DNA from: Larix kaempferi
Lineage: Eukaryota; Streptophyta; Pinopsida; Pinales; Pinaceae
DNA length: 64,000 bases
Assembly (NCBI GenBank): GCA_027924585.1
Contig: BSBM01000609.1
Span: 434,001 to 498,000 of the forward strand
Direction of reading: 5' to 3'
Part shown: in pieces, positions 36,825 to 47,126 of the stretch
Layout of the letters: the number at the start of each line of letters is the position of its first letter
Numbering within the stretch: position 1 is the first letter of the stretch
Translations under genes and position numbers: made by a program
The notes under the pieces: model-generated
The model's input: the letters and a program-made list of their open reading frames with translations, nothing else
Told to the model about the DNA's origin: nothing
Databases searched by the model: none

Positions 36825-36990
36825 CAAGGGGATATGTATAACCTGGGTGGTTAGAGCGGTTGGCTGTTACCGTCTCCACCCAGGTTCGACCCCGGACATA
36901 TTGACCTTGATGTGTATTGAATCCAGAACCTGTGATATTTACGGCACCCTCTTTCAATAGAGCGTGCCATTTCACCTACTATGAAAAAAA
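36825..36990 (+). mobile_element. tRNA-derived SINE with target-site duplications
   Basis: A 166-bp element with pol III promoter boxes: A box TGGTTAGAGCGG (36848-36859) and B box GGTTCGACCCC (36883-36893). It has a tRNA-unrelated 3' part and a terminal A run (36984-36991). It is flanked by a 10-bp direct repeat, AGGATCAAGG on the left (36815-36824) and AGGATCGAGG on the right (36991-37000), 9 of 10 identical. It would need a LINE's enzyme to move. Confidence 0.8.
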
Positions 36991-37000
36991 AGGATCGAGG

Positions 37001-37553
37001 TTATTTATTAATATATATTCATGTTAAATTTCGGATTTATTAAGCATGGAAAGAGATTAAATCTTTTAAAATGTATTTTTTATCATTTAATATGGATCTA
37101 GGTTACTTATAATCTCACTAAATTTAATAAAACTCAAAACTCAAAACTTATATGGGTATATTCATATGTAAAAACACAATTTTGATCATTGTTAAAGTAT
37201 TTATATTTACATTTTAACAATATTTCTATTTACATGTGATATGTGTGTGAGAGAGAGATTATCTAGTATCTCTTTTTATCTCTCTATATAAAAAAAATTA
37301 TACTAGGTGCACATCTCTCTCTCTCTCTCACACACACATATATTTTTATTTGTAATTGTATCTATATTTGATTAACATGTAGTAGTATTATTATTTGTTT
37401 TAAGTATTATATATTTTTTAAACCGTCATATGATGATGTATGTGTTAACCCACGCACATGACATTTTCTATCATATTGGGTTTTAAAACTAACTAGCATA
37501 TGATTATGTATGTGTTAACTCATGTACATGACAACATTTCTATCATTCTAGGT
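37001..37553. other. AT-rich stretch with small repeats
   Basis: Contains (GA)n and (CT)n/(CA)n runs around 37250-37340 and a tandem duplication of about 70 bp (TATGTGTTAACCCACGCACA near 37440 and a second copy near 37509). No gene is seen. Confidence 0.4.
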
Positions 37554-37659
37554 TCTAGAGCTAGCATCTTTCAATGTAGCAAAAGTTGCAGGCCCATGTG
37601 CCTTTGGAACCTTTTTTGGTGCCATGCAAAAGTCATTCATAATTGAACCTTTCCAACAG
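37554..37659 (+). other. Weak exon candidate of unknown family
   Basis: Between a possible acceptor (TTTCTATCATTCTAG) and a possible donor (CAGGTGAAT) lies an open stretch reading LELASFNVAKVAGPCAFGTF then GAMQKSFIIEPFQQ. The acceptor falls within a tandem duplication. I do not recognise the protein; a chance open stretch is quite possible. Confidence 0.25.
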
Positions 37660-38070
37660 GTGAATATCTCATTCTTCTATTTGTTAACATAATAAACATT
37701 TTCTTTTTAAGAAGTTGTCACATGCACATGCTTGAAGCACCTATAATAGACGACAATATGTTCATAATCCAATAATTGTGCCTGGTTGTAGTATTCACAC
37801 TCCAATGCAATTTATCATGAAGACATTTTCTCAAATCACCATAAATGTATATTTGAGAAAAGGTTGTGGTGCTCTCTCCACATCACTATCCTTTGGAACT
37901 GGAGTAATAAAATTATTGAAAGTATTTCTAACAGTGACAAGAGATGATGCAGTTTAGTGTTTAACATGAGATTGGAAAGATTCACCCAAATATATTTACC
38001 CTAAATGTAGGATAGCCAGGAAGTCGTAGCTTCATAACTTAGGCCAACTTCATCTAGAGATCAAAGGCCA

Positions 38071-40292
38071 TTACTCATAGCTTGACATGCTTATCCAATC
38101 GAAGACTCTATAGATTAAAAACCATGTCCAGGGATATTTTAGCATTAACCATAAACCATTAAACAAGCCTCTGAATGAAAGTCCACCACTATCATCCACT
38201 GGGGTCTTCCCTTTGCCTCGAAGAGACCCAACCTGCAACATGTATAAAAGCAAATTATGAATCTCATAAATTATTCAAACCATTAGGAACTAAATTCAAA
38301 AAACAAAATATTAAACTTACAATTTTTTTTCTAAAAGAATAGTTCGATTATTAACAAAATTACCTCAGTGCCAATATCCACGTCCATCAAAGAACCTATA
38401 TCCTCACCACCAATTTCCATATGTTCTCGTGTTCCCTAAAATTTAAATTTTGTTAATAAATAAAACATTGTGTAAGCAAAATAAACTAAAATTAAACAAT
38501 TCACTTAAAACCGAAACAAAAAAATTAAAATCATGAGCTCACAAGAGATGGAAAATCATAAAAAAAAATCGAATCTAAATTAACCTGCATGGATAAGTAA
38601 CATTAACAATAAGATACATAAATAAATTAAAATTCAAAAAAAAAATACAATATCTTTCAAACATAAATATAAATATGTAAATAATAAATATACCTCTCTA
38701 AGATGCTCTTCTACATTTTCACTAGTGGAGAGTCGAAAATCATGTTCATTCAACATTCTAGAAAACTGCAACCAATAAACATTTATGTAATATATTAATT
38801 ACTATACATCAAAAAATGCATAATGTCATAGATATAATGTAGTTCAAAAATTTCAATTCAAAATGAATAAAATAATTAAATAGATTGTAGGTACATAAAC
38901 AACAAACCTCTCATATACTCGATGTGTCATGGAATAGGACATCTGAAGCTATATCACGACAAACCTTAGCATAATCCCTAAGATCTTCAATGCTCATCCC
39001 ATCTACCTCATCATTCGTTTTGTAAACAAACTTTTGTTGAATAGTGGCTCGAGTCCTCTTTCGAACCAATCCCACATCAACTCCTACAAATGTTGATGTT
39101 AAACCTTCGGCAACAGAATGCCTTGCAGCCGTCCCAAGTTGTGATGTGGGCTCCATCTCCGATTTTAAAGTCATAAGCCTGGCTGGGCGAGATATCTGAG
39201 GTGGAGGTCGAAGAGTTGTGGGATCTCTAAGAGCACTTTTTCGATTGTATATTCGCCCCTTTCCAACTCCATAAAAGCTAGAATGAATATCAGTATAGTC
39301 TGGCTTCATATTTAAAAAAAAATCGGCATACAAAAATCTAGCAAAATAATTAGGAACCTCATCGTTCCATGGAAACCGACCATGGGCTGCAAGGAACTGA
39401 TCATATAATAGATGTGCAAGTTCAGGGTGCTTAAAATATTGCACTTTCAACATTTTTCGTTTTAGGGCCTCTTTGAAGTTAAACATTGAATTGACATGTT
39501 ATTTGGTCACTCTCTCCTTCACAAAAGCCCACTTGTCCGGACCCATCACTTGTGCCTTTATCCTCCACATCAAGTCAACAAAACCATCCACGTTGGTCCA
39601 AGATCCTCATATACCTCAATGAATTTTTGTAATGATCGCAAAACAATCTCTAGACTTTGTTTGCTCTCTGGAGGGAGATCAAAACTAGAAAGATCATGTT
39701 GCAGCTTGTCATAATGAGATCTACAGCTTTCAAGGGTTGTTTGTTGAACACCACTTTCCCATGGAATCTCCTCAGGTAAATCAGATGGATAAGTCGTTAT
39801 GGATGTACAACCCACATCTAGTTGAACATATGTCATCCTGGCTCGACCTTCGTCACTCTGTGTAGAATAAAGAGCCTCTTTTGAACCTTGCTCTACACCC
39901 ACATATGTTTTAACATCTGACCCTATTGCTCGATCTTCCTCCCTCTGTGTAGAATTACGAGCCTCTTCCAAACCTTGCTCTGCTTCAAATACAAACACAG
40001 TTGTGTGTAAACATGTACAAATTTTTTGAACACACAAAAATACAATTGATACATGTATTAAAACATTAATGTTCATACCTACAGAAGATCGAGATTGACA
40101 TTCTCCCATAGAAGATAGAGGGGAATCATATGTACCCCTTTGGCCTCGCCGACAATTGGATGAATGTGAACTGTACAATAAGCTTGAATCCCGAGGTGAA
40201 GCCGACAACCTTTGATTATCAATTGGGACACCATTTCCTGATGATCGTGATGACCTCCTATGCTTTTGCCTCAAACACTCCTCTCTTTCCAT
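38071..40292 (-). pseudogene. Unrecognised multi-exon gene, recently broken
   Basis: A consistent - strand gene model. Exon 1, 40292-40079 (MEREECLRQKHRRSSRSSGN, polar). Exon 2, 39979 to 38908, joined in phase (GLEEARNSTQREEDRAIGSD on one side; KYFKH-type text VQYFKHPELAHLLYDQFLAA, ARFLYADFFLNMKPDYTDIH, SIEDLRDYAKVCRDI on the other). Exon 3, 38765-38694 (MLNEHDFRLSTSENVEEHLR). Exon 4, 38435-38364 (HMEIGGEDIGSLMDVDIGTE). Exon 5, 38233-38071 (GKGKTPVDDSGGLSFRGLFN). All five junctions have GT..AG and keep phase; exons 3 and 4 are both 72 nt in phase 0. Exon 2 is broken by a frameshift near 39597, a TAA near 39503 and a TGA three codons before its donor. I do not recognise a domain; it could be host or transposon-captured. 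Confidence 0.55.
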
Positions 40293-41625
40293 TTGATGTG
40301 ATATCTACATTTACACAACTATCAACTCATAACATATTCAAATTTTACATGTTTTGATATTTTAACATTCCAAACATTTAACCTAATCTCCCAAAGAAAG
40401 ATGTTATGTTATAGAAAAAATAAAGATTGAAAGTGTTGTTATGATTTGTACTTATGGAACAACTTTACTTATGAGATGAGATGGAATTTATGACTTGGAT
40501 TGAATTATAGAAGCATGTTATATATGTTTGATCAAATGTACAAGTAGAAATAAACATTAGGCTCATGTGAACTTGATGTAGAAAACTACCCAGGGTTGGA
40601 GTAGGAAACTACCCATAGCCAGGCGAGAGAATACAAGCCGCTTGCTCCTTTTGTGATCTCAGCGTAATTAGTTATGAAACATTGCAGAAAGTTTTCCTAA
40701 AGCATAGGGGTTCCCAGTAAGTCCCAGTAATCCCTAGATCTTTCCCATTCATTAGCCATTCTTCCATTATTTAAATCCAATCAATATCCCACAAGATAAT
40801 TACTACTGATCAGCTGGCTTTTACCACAGATTATGTCTGCCTTCACGAGATTAATTCAGGCAAGATTAAGTCCGTGAATGTCCTTTGATGTGTTATGTTC
40901 AAGAAGAATTTAACAAAACATAACCAAACCTACTTTTTTCTAGGCAGTTTGTCTTAGCGCTAATTGGACATAAAATATGCCTATTTAAATTAACTAATCT
41001 TGTCAGAGCTTATTCACTTGAGAATTTTACCTTTATAGTATTTTATAGTTGGTAGAAATAAATAAGGGACTATATAATATATAATTAGTTATTTCACTTG
41101 GATTGTCAGACATGGGGTGCTAAGAACTAAGTAAGAAGAGAGAGAAAGTTTTATAACCTTTCTTTCCTCAATACTATTAGCAAAAAAGTGGATTTTGTTT
41201 ACAAGTTGTACTTACTTTGCTGCATTGATTCCCCTAACAAAACTTATTTCTCCATGCATGAAAGGTGCCAAATGAAAAGAACCAACTTATTGACTGAGTA
41301 TTTTAAGGATTAATGATCTATAAAGAATTTAAATGGACAACCCAAAAATTGATTCACATATTCCCCCTATTATTAAAGCTCGATCTCTTATACTATTTTA
41401 AAATTGTCAGCCCTGCTCTAATGGTGGATACAACTGCTGCATAGCTTCGCTTCTGCCCAAGAAGTGCCACTTCATAATGTATAGTATGTACATTTAAATT
41501 CTGTAAGTTTTCCCTTAGTTTGCTTTGTATACATGTTTCTTTATCTGTTGAAGTTTTGGGGAACTCGAGATCTTGGGCATAATAATAAAGGAAAAATTAT
41601 ACGGAGCAAAATTCATTTTTAAAGT
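40293..41625. other. Region without a recognised gene
   Basis: AT-rich DNA with no convincing frame. It may include the promoter of the - strand gene at 38071-40292, but no clear TATA box or other site could be fixed. Confidence 0.4.
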
Positions 41626-41629
41626 AAAC

Positions 41630-42310
41630 TCATGAATAGAGTTCATGAGTTCATGAACAGAGTTCATGATGTCACACACCCATAAATTATTGCTACGAAA
41701 TAAAAAGATGCAATTAAATTTTCTCCTCTTTTATGGTTAGTTATATTGCAGAAGCAAGTGAGTGAACATATATATATTTAAGAATACTTAAATATTCAGA
41801 ATCATCTATATCAAGGAGATTTCCTTTCTTTGACAGCCATTCATGTAACTAATGTTTCACAAACTTGATAATTCTCCACTTAAAGCTAATAGGTACATAA
41901 CTTATACTGATATATTCAAAAATTTATAAAAGCTTTTGTTTAATTTTATATGTCCTAAACCTAGCTTGCAGATCATCAAGTCATATATCCATTTACTCAT
42001 CCACATATACATCAATACTTACAACTCTACGAAATATCCTTCCGTAACTTTAAAACATCCTTAAGGACATGCAAATATTTATACAATCTATGTTTTTTCC
42101 AAATACCCTCAAACCTAAGGTTATAACTTATCAAGTTCATGAACTCTGTTCCTAAAACTGAGTTCATGAGCAGAGATGAGTTCATGAACAGAGTTCATGA
42201 ACACTGTTCATGAACGAGATCAACTATGTTCATGAACAAAGATCAACTCTGTTCATGAACATAGATCTTTGTTCATGAACAAAGATCTATGTTCATGAAC
42301 AACATCTTTG
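41630..42310. repeat. Block bounded by GTTCATGAAC palindrome clusters
   Basis: The 10-bp palindrome GTTCATGAAC occurs at 41649, 42135, 42180, 42193, 42206, 42228, 42251, 42271 and 42291, with near copies at 41641, 41662 and 42162. The right cluster fills about 170 bp; a smaller one marks the left. Clusters of a short motif in both orientations near both ends recall the sub-terminal regions of DNA transposons or foldback elements, but no target duplication was found. Confidence 0.6.
42251..42300. repeat. Perfect 50-bp palindrome
   Basis: Five 10-base blocks: GTTCATGAAC, ATAGATCTTT, GTTCATGAAC, AAAGATCTAT, GTTCATGAAC. Blocks 1, 3 and 5 are self-complementary and blocks 2 and 4 are each other's complement, so the whole 50 bp equals its own reverse complement and could form a cruciform with no loop spacer. 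Confidence 0.95.
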
Positions 42311-42464
42311 TTTCAAATTTAATTTTATTTGACTATTTGACGAAAATACAAATTAAAAAACTCTAGTGGAAATGAATACGATTTGCTAATCTAATCAACC
42401 GATTGGCACCCGAAGAGTACATACCTGGTCTTTTTTCATTTGAGGAAGATATCAAACTGATTGG

Positions 42465-42900
42465 CACCTGAAGCTACGAAGTTGAACGAGAAATCGTAAG
42501 CCCAACGGCGAAGCTGAACACCAAACAACCAACCCTGCCGAAACCAACCTGCCAACAACGCTAATTAGCAAAAACAATAAAAAAAACCAAGTAGTATGAC
42601 AAATGCACGCTGATAAGCAAAAACAACCAAAACAAAAAAACAAAATTATGACCTGTATGCTGTCGACCTTCGTGCCCAACGGCTACGAAGCAAAAATTAC
42701 GACCTGCACGCTGATTACTAGAAGCTACGAAGCCAAACCGATCAAAAGGGAAATCGTAAGCCTAACGACGAAGCCGAACACCAAGCAACTGAGGTCGCCG
42801 AAACCAATTTTCCTGCAAACAATAATGACGATTAGCAAAAACAACAACAAAAAAAAGAAAATTACGACCTGCACGCTGCTTACCTAGATGTTGTCGACCT
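42465..42900. repeat. Two diverged tandem copies, about 220-250 bp
   Basis: GAAGCTACGAAG, then AAATCGTAAGCC and GCCGAACACC, occur at about 42471 and 42721. ACGACCTGCACGCTG-type ends with GTCGACCTT occur at about 42645 and 42862, with a partial copy at 42694. The overlapping small frames on both strands have no family motif. Confidence 0.65.
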
Positions 42901-42939
42901 TTGTGCTCCACAGGGTGGTGGAACATAGGGTGGCACAAC

Positions 42940-43125
42940 TCCACGCCGAAGACGACGTCGACGTCAAGCAGGCGTGGATGGGGTCGAGGTGCAGGAGTGG
43001 TCCAAGTGCAGATGAGGACAAGGTCGTTGTGCAGGCATGGACGGGGTCGAGCTACAGGAGAGGACGGGGTCGAGGTGTCGGCGTGGACGGGGTCGACCTG
43101 CAGGCGGGGGCTACAAGCGGGGTTC
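42940..43125. repeat. GC-rich minisatellite, about 24-bp unit
   Basis: Imperfect units of GGCGTGGACGGGGTCGAGGT plus GCAGG repeated about five to six times (for example near 42971, 43035, 43080). Strongly GC-rich and CpG-rich against an AT-rich background. All open frames across it are repeat artefacts. Confidence 0.75.
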
Positions 43126-43186
43126 GGCAATTGCTGGCAGAGAAAGTGATAAACGATGGTCATAGGTGACTTTTTATGTAGAATAA

Positions 43187-43390
43187 TTATTCGGCCGAAT
43201 AAAAAAAATAAACACCGGACATTTTTCCCAGTTGGCAATGCCCTGCACACACTTCGAGGTCTCCGTTATTTCTAATGGTGGACCGTTAAAGGTTATTTGG
43301 CCGAATAAACTATAGCTTATTCGATCAAATAAAAATATTTATTCGGCCAAATAAAACATTTATTCGGTCGAATAAATATTTTTATTTAGC
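43187..43390. repeat. TTATTCGGCCGAATAA palindromes
   Basis: A perfect 16-bp palindrome at 43187-43202 and several one- or two-base variants at about 43297-43384 (ATTTGGCCGAATAA, TTATTCGGCCAAATAA, TTATTCGGTCGAATAA). The last ones form a larger imperfect inverted repeat with AAAAATATTTATTCGG and its complement. 43391-44030 after it is plain AT-rich DNA. Confidence 0.7.
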
Positions 43391-44034
43391 CGAAGAGCTT
43401 CTGCTATGTTTCTTGGGCACCCGATTCTCACGAAATAGACACCCATCTTCATGGATTCACCAATTTACAAGTCATATTATGTTTTTGAAAATAATCCTCT
43501 CATAGTGAGACATGAAAGATCAAGTTTCAAATTGAAACTAAAGTTGTTTTATCTACATAAAAAGATGAAGTACTAACCATAAAAAAAAGTTAGAGAATTA
43601 TTGAATATTGACCTAGTAGCATCCTTAACACTATTTGATGATGTTCTCAAATGTTAAAAAAAGTCTAAAAAAATTCTTAGTTTACTATACAACCCCATAA
43701 AATGGAAAGCATCTCATATCACATAGAATGTTACTTATAAATGATAGATGATAGATAGTTAAATAAATATTTAAGCTATAACGTAGGTAAAAATCACAAA
43801 TCTTCCCAAGATTTTAAATTTTTAAATATAAGTTAGGTAAAAATAATGATTAAAATATGTCAAATTTTAAATGTGGAAATCATGATTAAGATAGAATCTA
43901 GACAATTAAAAAAATGCTTTTAAAGAAAGTAGTGCTTTGATATTTTGAGGTTTGATCTCGAAAGGTTGCGTGGTATACTACGGCTTTTATTTTGCTCCAT
44001 AAGTTTCAAATCCGTGACATCCCATCATAAGTAA

Positions 44035-44712
44035 ACCACTTCAAAGTGGTTTGGCTTGCTTTATTTGTTTTAATTGCAGGTTCTTTAAAATGGATAGGCA
44101 CTTTGGAAGTGACCCACTTCAAAGTTGTTTGGTGTTTTTTTAATTGTGGGTGTTTGAAAATTGATAGGGAATCTCCCTCACCAAATCCAATACTCACTAT
44201 GAATGGTGACTATGCACTGACCCTTGCAATCTAACCAAGTTACTACCTTGTGCCCTAAACTCCTCTTCCATGCAATTATATAACCATTGGACCCTAAGTT
44301 ATTTCATATAGCTTAAGTTGAGATGGGAGCCTCCTTGTTCCTTAAAGCCTAAACTTTCTTCCCAAATTAAAAGTGTGGGGTCCCTTACATAATAAAGGTT
44401 ATTTTTAAATGCAACACGCCCTAGAGATATGATATGGGAGTTGTAACTACCACAACCATATTAAATAGAACAACAAAGAAAGATTGCAATGGAGGAAATT
44501 TCACATAAAGCTATTAAGGCCCTTTGATTGGCTAGAGATTTAACTTACATTATACTCCTAATTTACCTAATCTGTTTGTTTCCATGGCAAGAAACTTCAC
44601 AATGACTCTTCAACCTACTATGTTGTTGGTGGTATGACAAACCTACGTTGTTGGTGGTGGTATGCCATGATAGACCTACGTTGTTGGTGGTGGTATGCCA
44701 TGATAGAGTCCG
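44035..44712. repeat. Two small direct duplications
   Basis: An approximately 79-bp duplication keyed by CCACTTCAAAGTGGTTTGG (44037) and CCACTTCAAAGTTGTTTGG (44116), and a 38-bp unit ACCTACGTTGTTGGTGGTGG repeated at about 44641 and 44679 with a partial copy before. No gene in this stretch. Confidence 0.7.
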
Positions 44713-44814
44713 TGAGTAGAGAGGCCCTTTAAGATATGATGCATAAAAGCAAGGCTGAATAATATTTTAATAAAATATTACAATCCTTAAATTAATATAA
44801 GTCATGATCATCGG

Positions 44815-45090
44815 AAAGGACTTTAAAAATATATATAAAAGAATTGAATGAAACATGATTGCAATTTAAAATTTTATTTATTTATAATTTTGAAATTTCA
44901 AATCTAAATAATAAAATACAAGTGATAAAAAACACTCATAAATTGATAAGTATGGGAAAGGATTTAAAAAATTATAAAAAGGAATTGAATGAAACATGGT
45001 TGAAATTAAAAAAAAATTATTTCTTTATAATTTTGAAATTTCAATTTAAAATAATAAAATATGAATGGTAAAAACATTCCTAAATTGAAA
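44815..45090. repeat. Tandem duplication of about 140 bp, AT-rich
   Basis: GAATTGAATGAAACATG, TTTATAATTTTGAAATTTCA and AATAATAAAATA each recur in the same order at about 44843 and 44983. Confidence 0.7.
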
Positions 45091-45199
45091 TTTATATTGA
45101 TAGGTGTTTTTCTCTTAGAATTTGAATGCTTTTCTTAGATATTCCAAATTCAAAATAAACAATTATAAAAAAAGAATATAACAAATAATTAGGTATGTA

Positions 45200-46035
45200 T
45201 GTATAACTAATAGTTGATGCGTGAATAACTTGTAGTTGATGGATGATAATGAGTTGTTCGTGCAACTATAACTTGTGACCTATTAGTGTTCACCGCCCGC
45301 AAGTTAAGTGGTTGTGCTAGTATTTACAATGATATGTGTGTATATCTTAGAATTTGGGGTGGAGTAACAAGTATGCTTTGTGAGACAAGTGTACTATCAA
45401 GATTGATTTTATGAGTGTCATTCCAAATTTGAAATAAACAATTATATAAAGAAAGAGAATATAAAAAATAACTCATAGCTAATGCATGAATAACTTGTAA
45501 CTAACTGATGCATCGATAACGGGTAGCGGTACACAACCCCTTTAACTAGAAGAAGACCAGTGATAAAGTAGTTGAGGCATGTACAACTCGTGATTACAAC
45601 TATGCATGGAGAACAATAACTTGTTCATGGCACTTAACTTGTGACCTATGGGTGTTCACTGGCCACAAGTTAAGTGGTTGTGCTAGTTTAGAATTTGGGA
45701 TGGATTAACAAGTATGTTTTTCGTAGATTGCAGGAGGATGAGACAAGTGTACTGTCTGAATTGATTTTATGGGTGTTGTTCCAACTTTGAAATAAACAAT
45801 AGTTGTTGCATGAACAACTGGTAGCTGATGCATGTATAACTCTGGCTAATGCATGGATAACACTTAGTTCTTGGCAACCAACCCATTTAACTAGAAGCGA
45901 ACGATGTAGCTGAGATATAGACAAAGAGTTATTACAATTACACATAGAGAACAAGTAACATATAACTTGTTATTGACACTTAATTTGTGACCTATGGATA
46001 TTCTTAAGGTACATGTTAAGTGGCTTTGCTAATTA
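45200..46035. repeat. Three diverged tandem units of about 350-365 bp
   Basis: The anchor AACTTGTGACCTAT followed by AAGTTAAGTGGTTGTGCTAG recurs at 45270, 45636 and, weaker, 45982. Between anchors, TTGATGCATGAATAACTTG-type text also recurs. A 55-60-bp duplication (TTTTTTAAATATAATAATTT) follows at 46083 and 46134. Confidence 0.75.
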
Positions 46036-46392
46036 TATTAACTTAATTTTTTTTTCATTTTATTTGTCTACCTTAAATTGTATTTTTTAAATATAATAAT
46101 TTTATTTTATATATGAGTTTGTAGTGTATTTTTTAAATATAATAATTTTATTTTAATTATGAGTAGACACTTAGAAAGCATTCATGATTTCATTTCAAAT
46201 TACAACATGACACTCACCACTTTTAGATTTTCAATTTATTTATAATAATTATTTTAAAAAAAAAAACTCATTAATCCACCTCTACATATACATACGAGTC
46301 ATCTAAGCCCAAAAAGAGTGACCTGTGCCCTAACATGGTACATTTTTCATGCTTTCCAAATTCCTCTGGATTCACTTATTCTGTTTTTGCAG

Positions 46393-46717
46393 ATGTTTTA
46401 TTTCTATAATAAATCACAAGTCCTCTCACAGAGTTGCTCATCTCTACCAACCCTTTATTGATTTGGTCAGAGTAGGGGATCCTTCATATAAAATCATTGA
46501 TTTATCATTTGTTTGCCTGGAGCCAACTGAGCAGAGAAATTTGTCCCACATTGGTTCAAAATATTGCCAAGGCGAGGATCAAAATTGCCTGAATCTTCTG
46601 GTTGAAGCTTGTGTCCATGATACAAAATCAAATTCTGATGATGCTGGTTTTCTGCATTGGGGACCGTTTCTTCCTTTGGTAGCTTCAATGGAGAGCCTGT
46701 CTATTCTGTCAAACTGA
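46393..46717 (+). CDS. Possible terminal exon of an unrecognised gene
   Basis: After a good acceptor (TTATTCTGTTTTTGCAG) an open frame of about 108 codons runs to a TGA: HRVAHLYQPFIDLVRVGDPS, YKIIDLSFVCLEPTEQRNLS, then LNLLVEACVHDTKSN and LHWGPFLPLVASMESLSILS. Amino-acid use looks like real protein and base composition is higher in GC than the flanks. I do not recognise it and no upstream exon is found in the window. It ends about 410 bp before the DUF579 start, so it could instead be transcribed 5' leader of that gene. Confidence 0.35.
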
Positions 46718-46905
46718 CAAAGATTTCTTCTTCTGGGATTTAATTAATAGTAGTCTCTGTGAATATATCAATTCCCTGAATCTCTAGGCAGTGATTTTTA
46801 AAGCTTTTATCCTGGTTGTTAGTTTTATTTTTATTTGGGTTAACATATTTATGCATGGATCAAACATTTTATCAAATTAATTCTATCTCTGCCAGATGCC
46901 CTTTT

Positions 46906-46913
46906 ATATAAAA
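46906..46913 (+). promoter_or_regulatory. Possible TATA box of the DUF579 gene
   Basis: TATATAAA about 220 bp before the chosen start codon. The position would suit a leader of about 180-190 nt; no other site is proposed. Confidence 0.35.
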
Positions 46914-47126
46914 TATGAGATCCCTTAGCAATATGCTATAAGATCACTGCCTGATCTTCTCTTCCTTGGCCAGTGGTCTGATAGGTTTTGCAGCATGGGC
47001 ACCATGAAAAACCCCATTATCTACATGAGTTTGCAGATATAGACGGTTTTAATCTCATTGCCAGTTACTTACTGTATTGCCATCCCTTTCTATTGCACTG
47101 CTACAGACCTTCAAGATTGTTTCAGA

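Noticed and set aside
36841-36912. Functional tRNA gene
   Set aside because: A and B boxes are present but the cloverleaf arms do not pair, and the A tail with target duplications marks a SINE.
36793-36975. 60-codon - strand frame
   Set aside because: It lies antisense across the SINE and is a chance frame.
42762-43250. 162-codon - strand and 93/82-codon + strand frames
   Set aside because: They cross the GC-rich minisatellite, which opens several frames on both strands.
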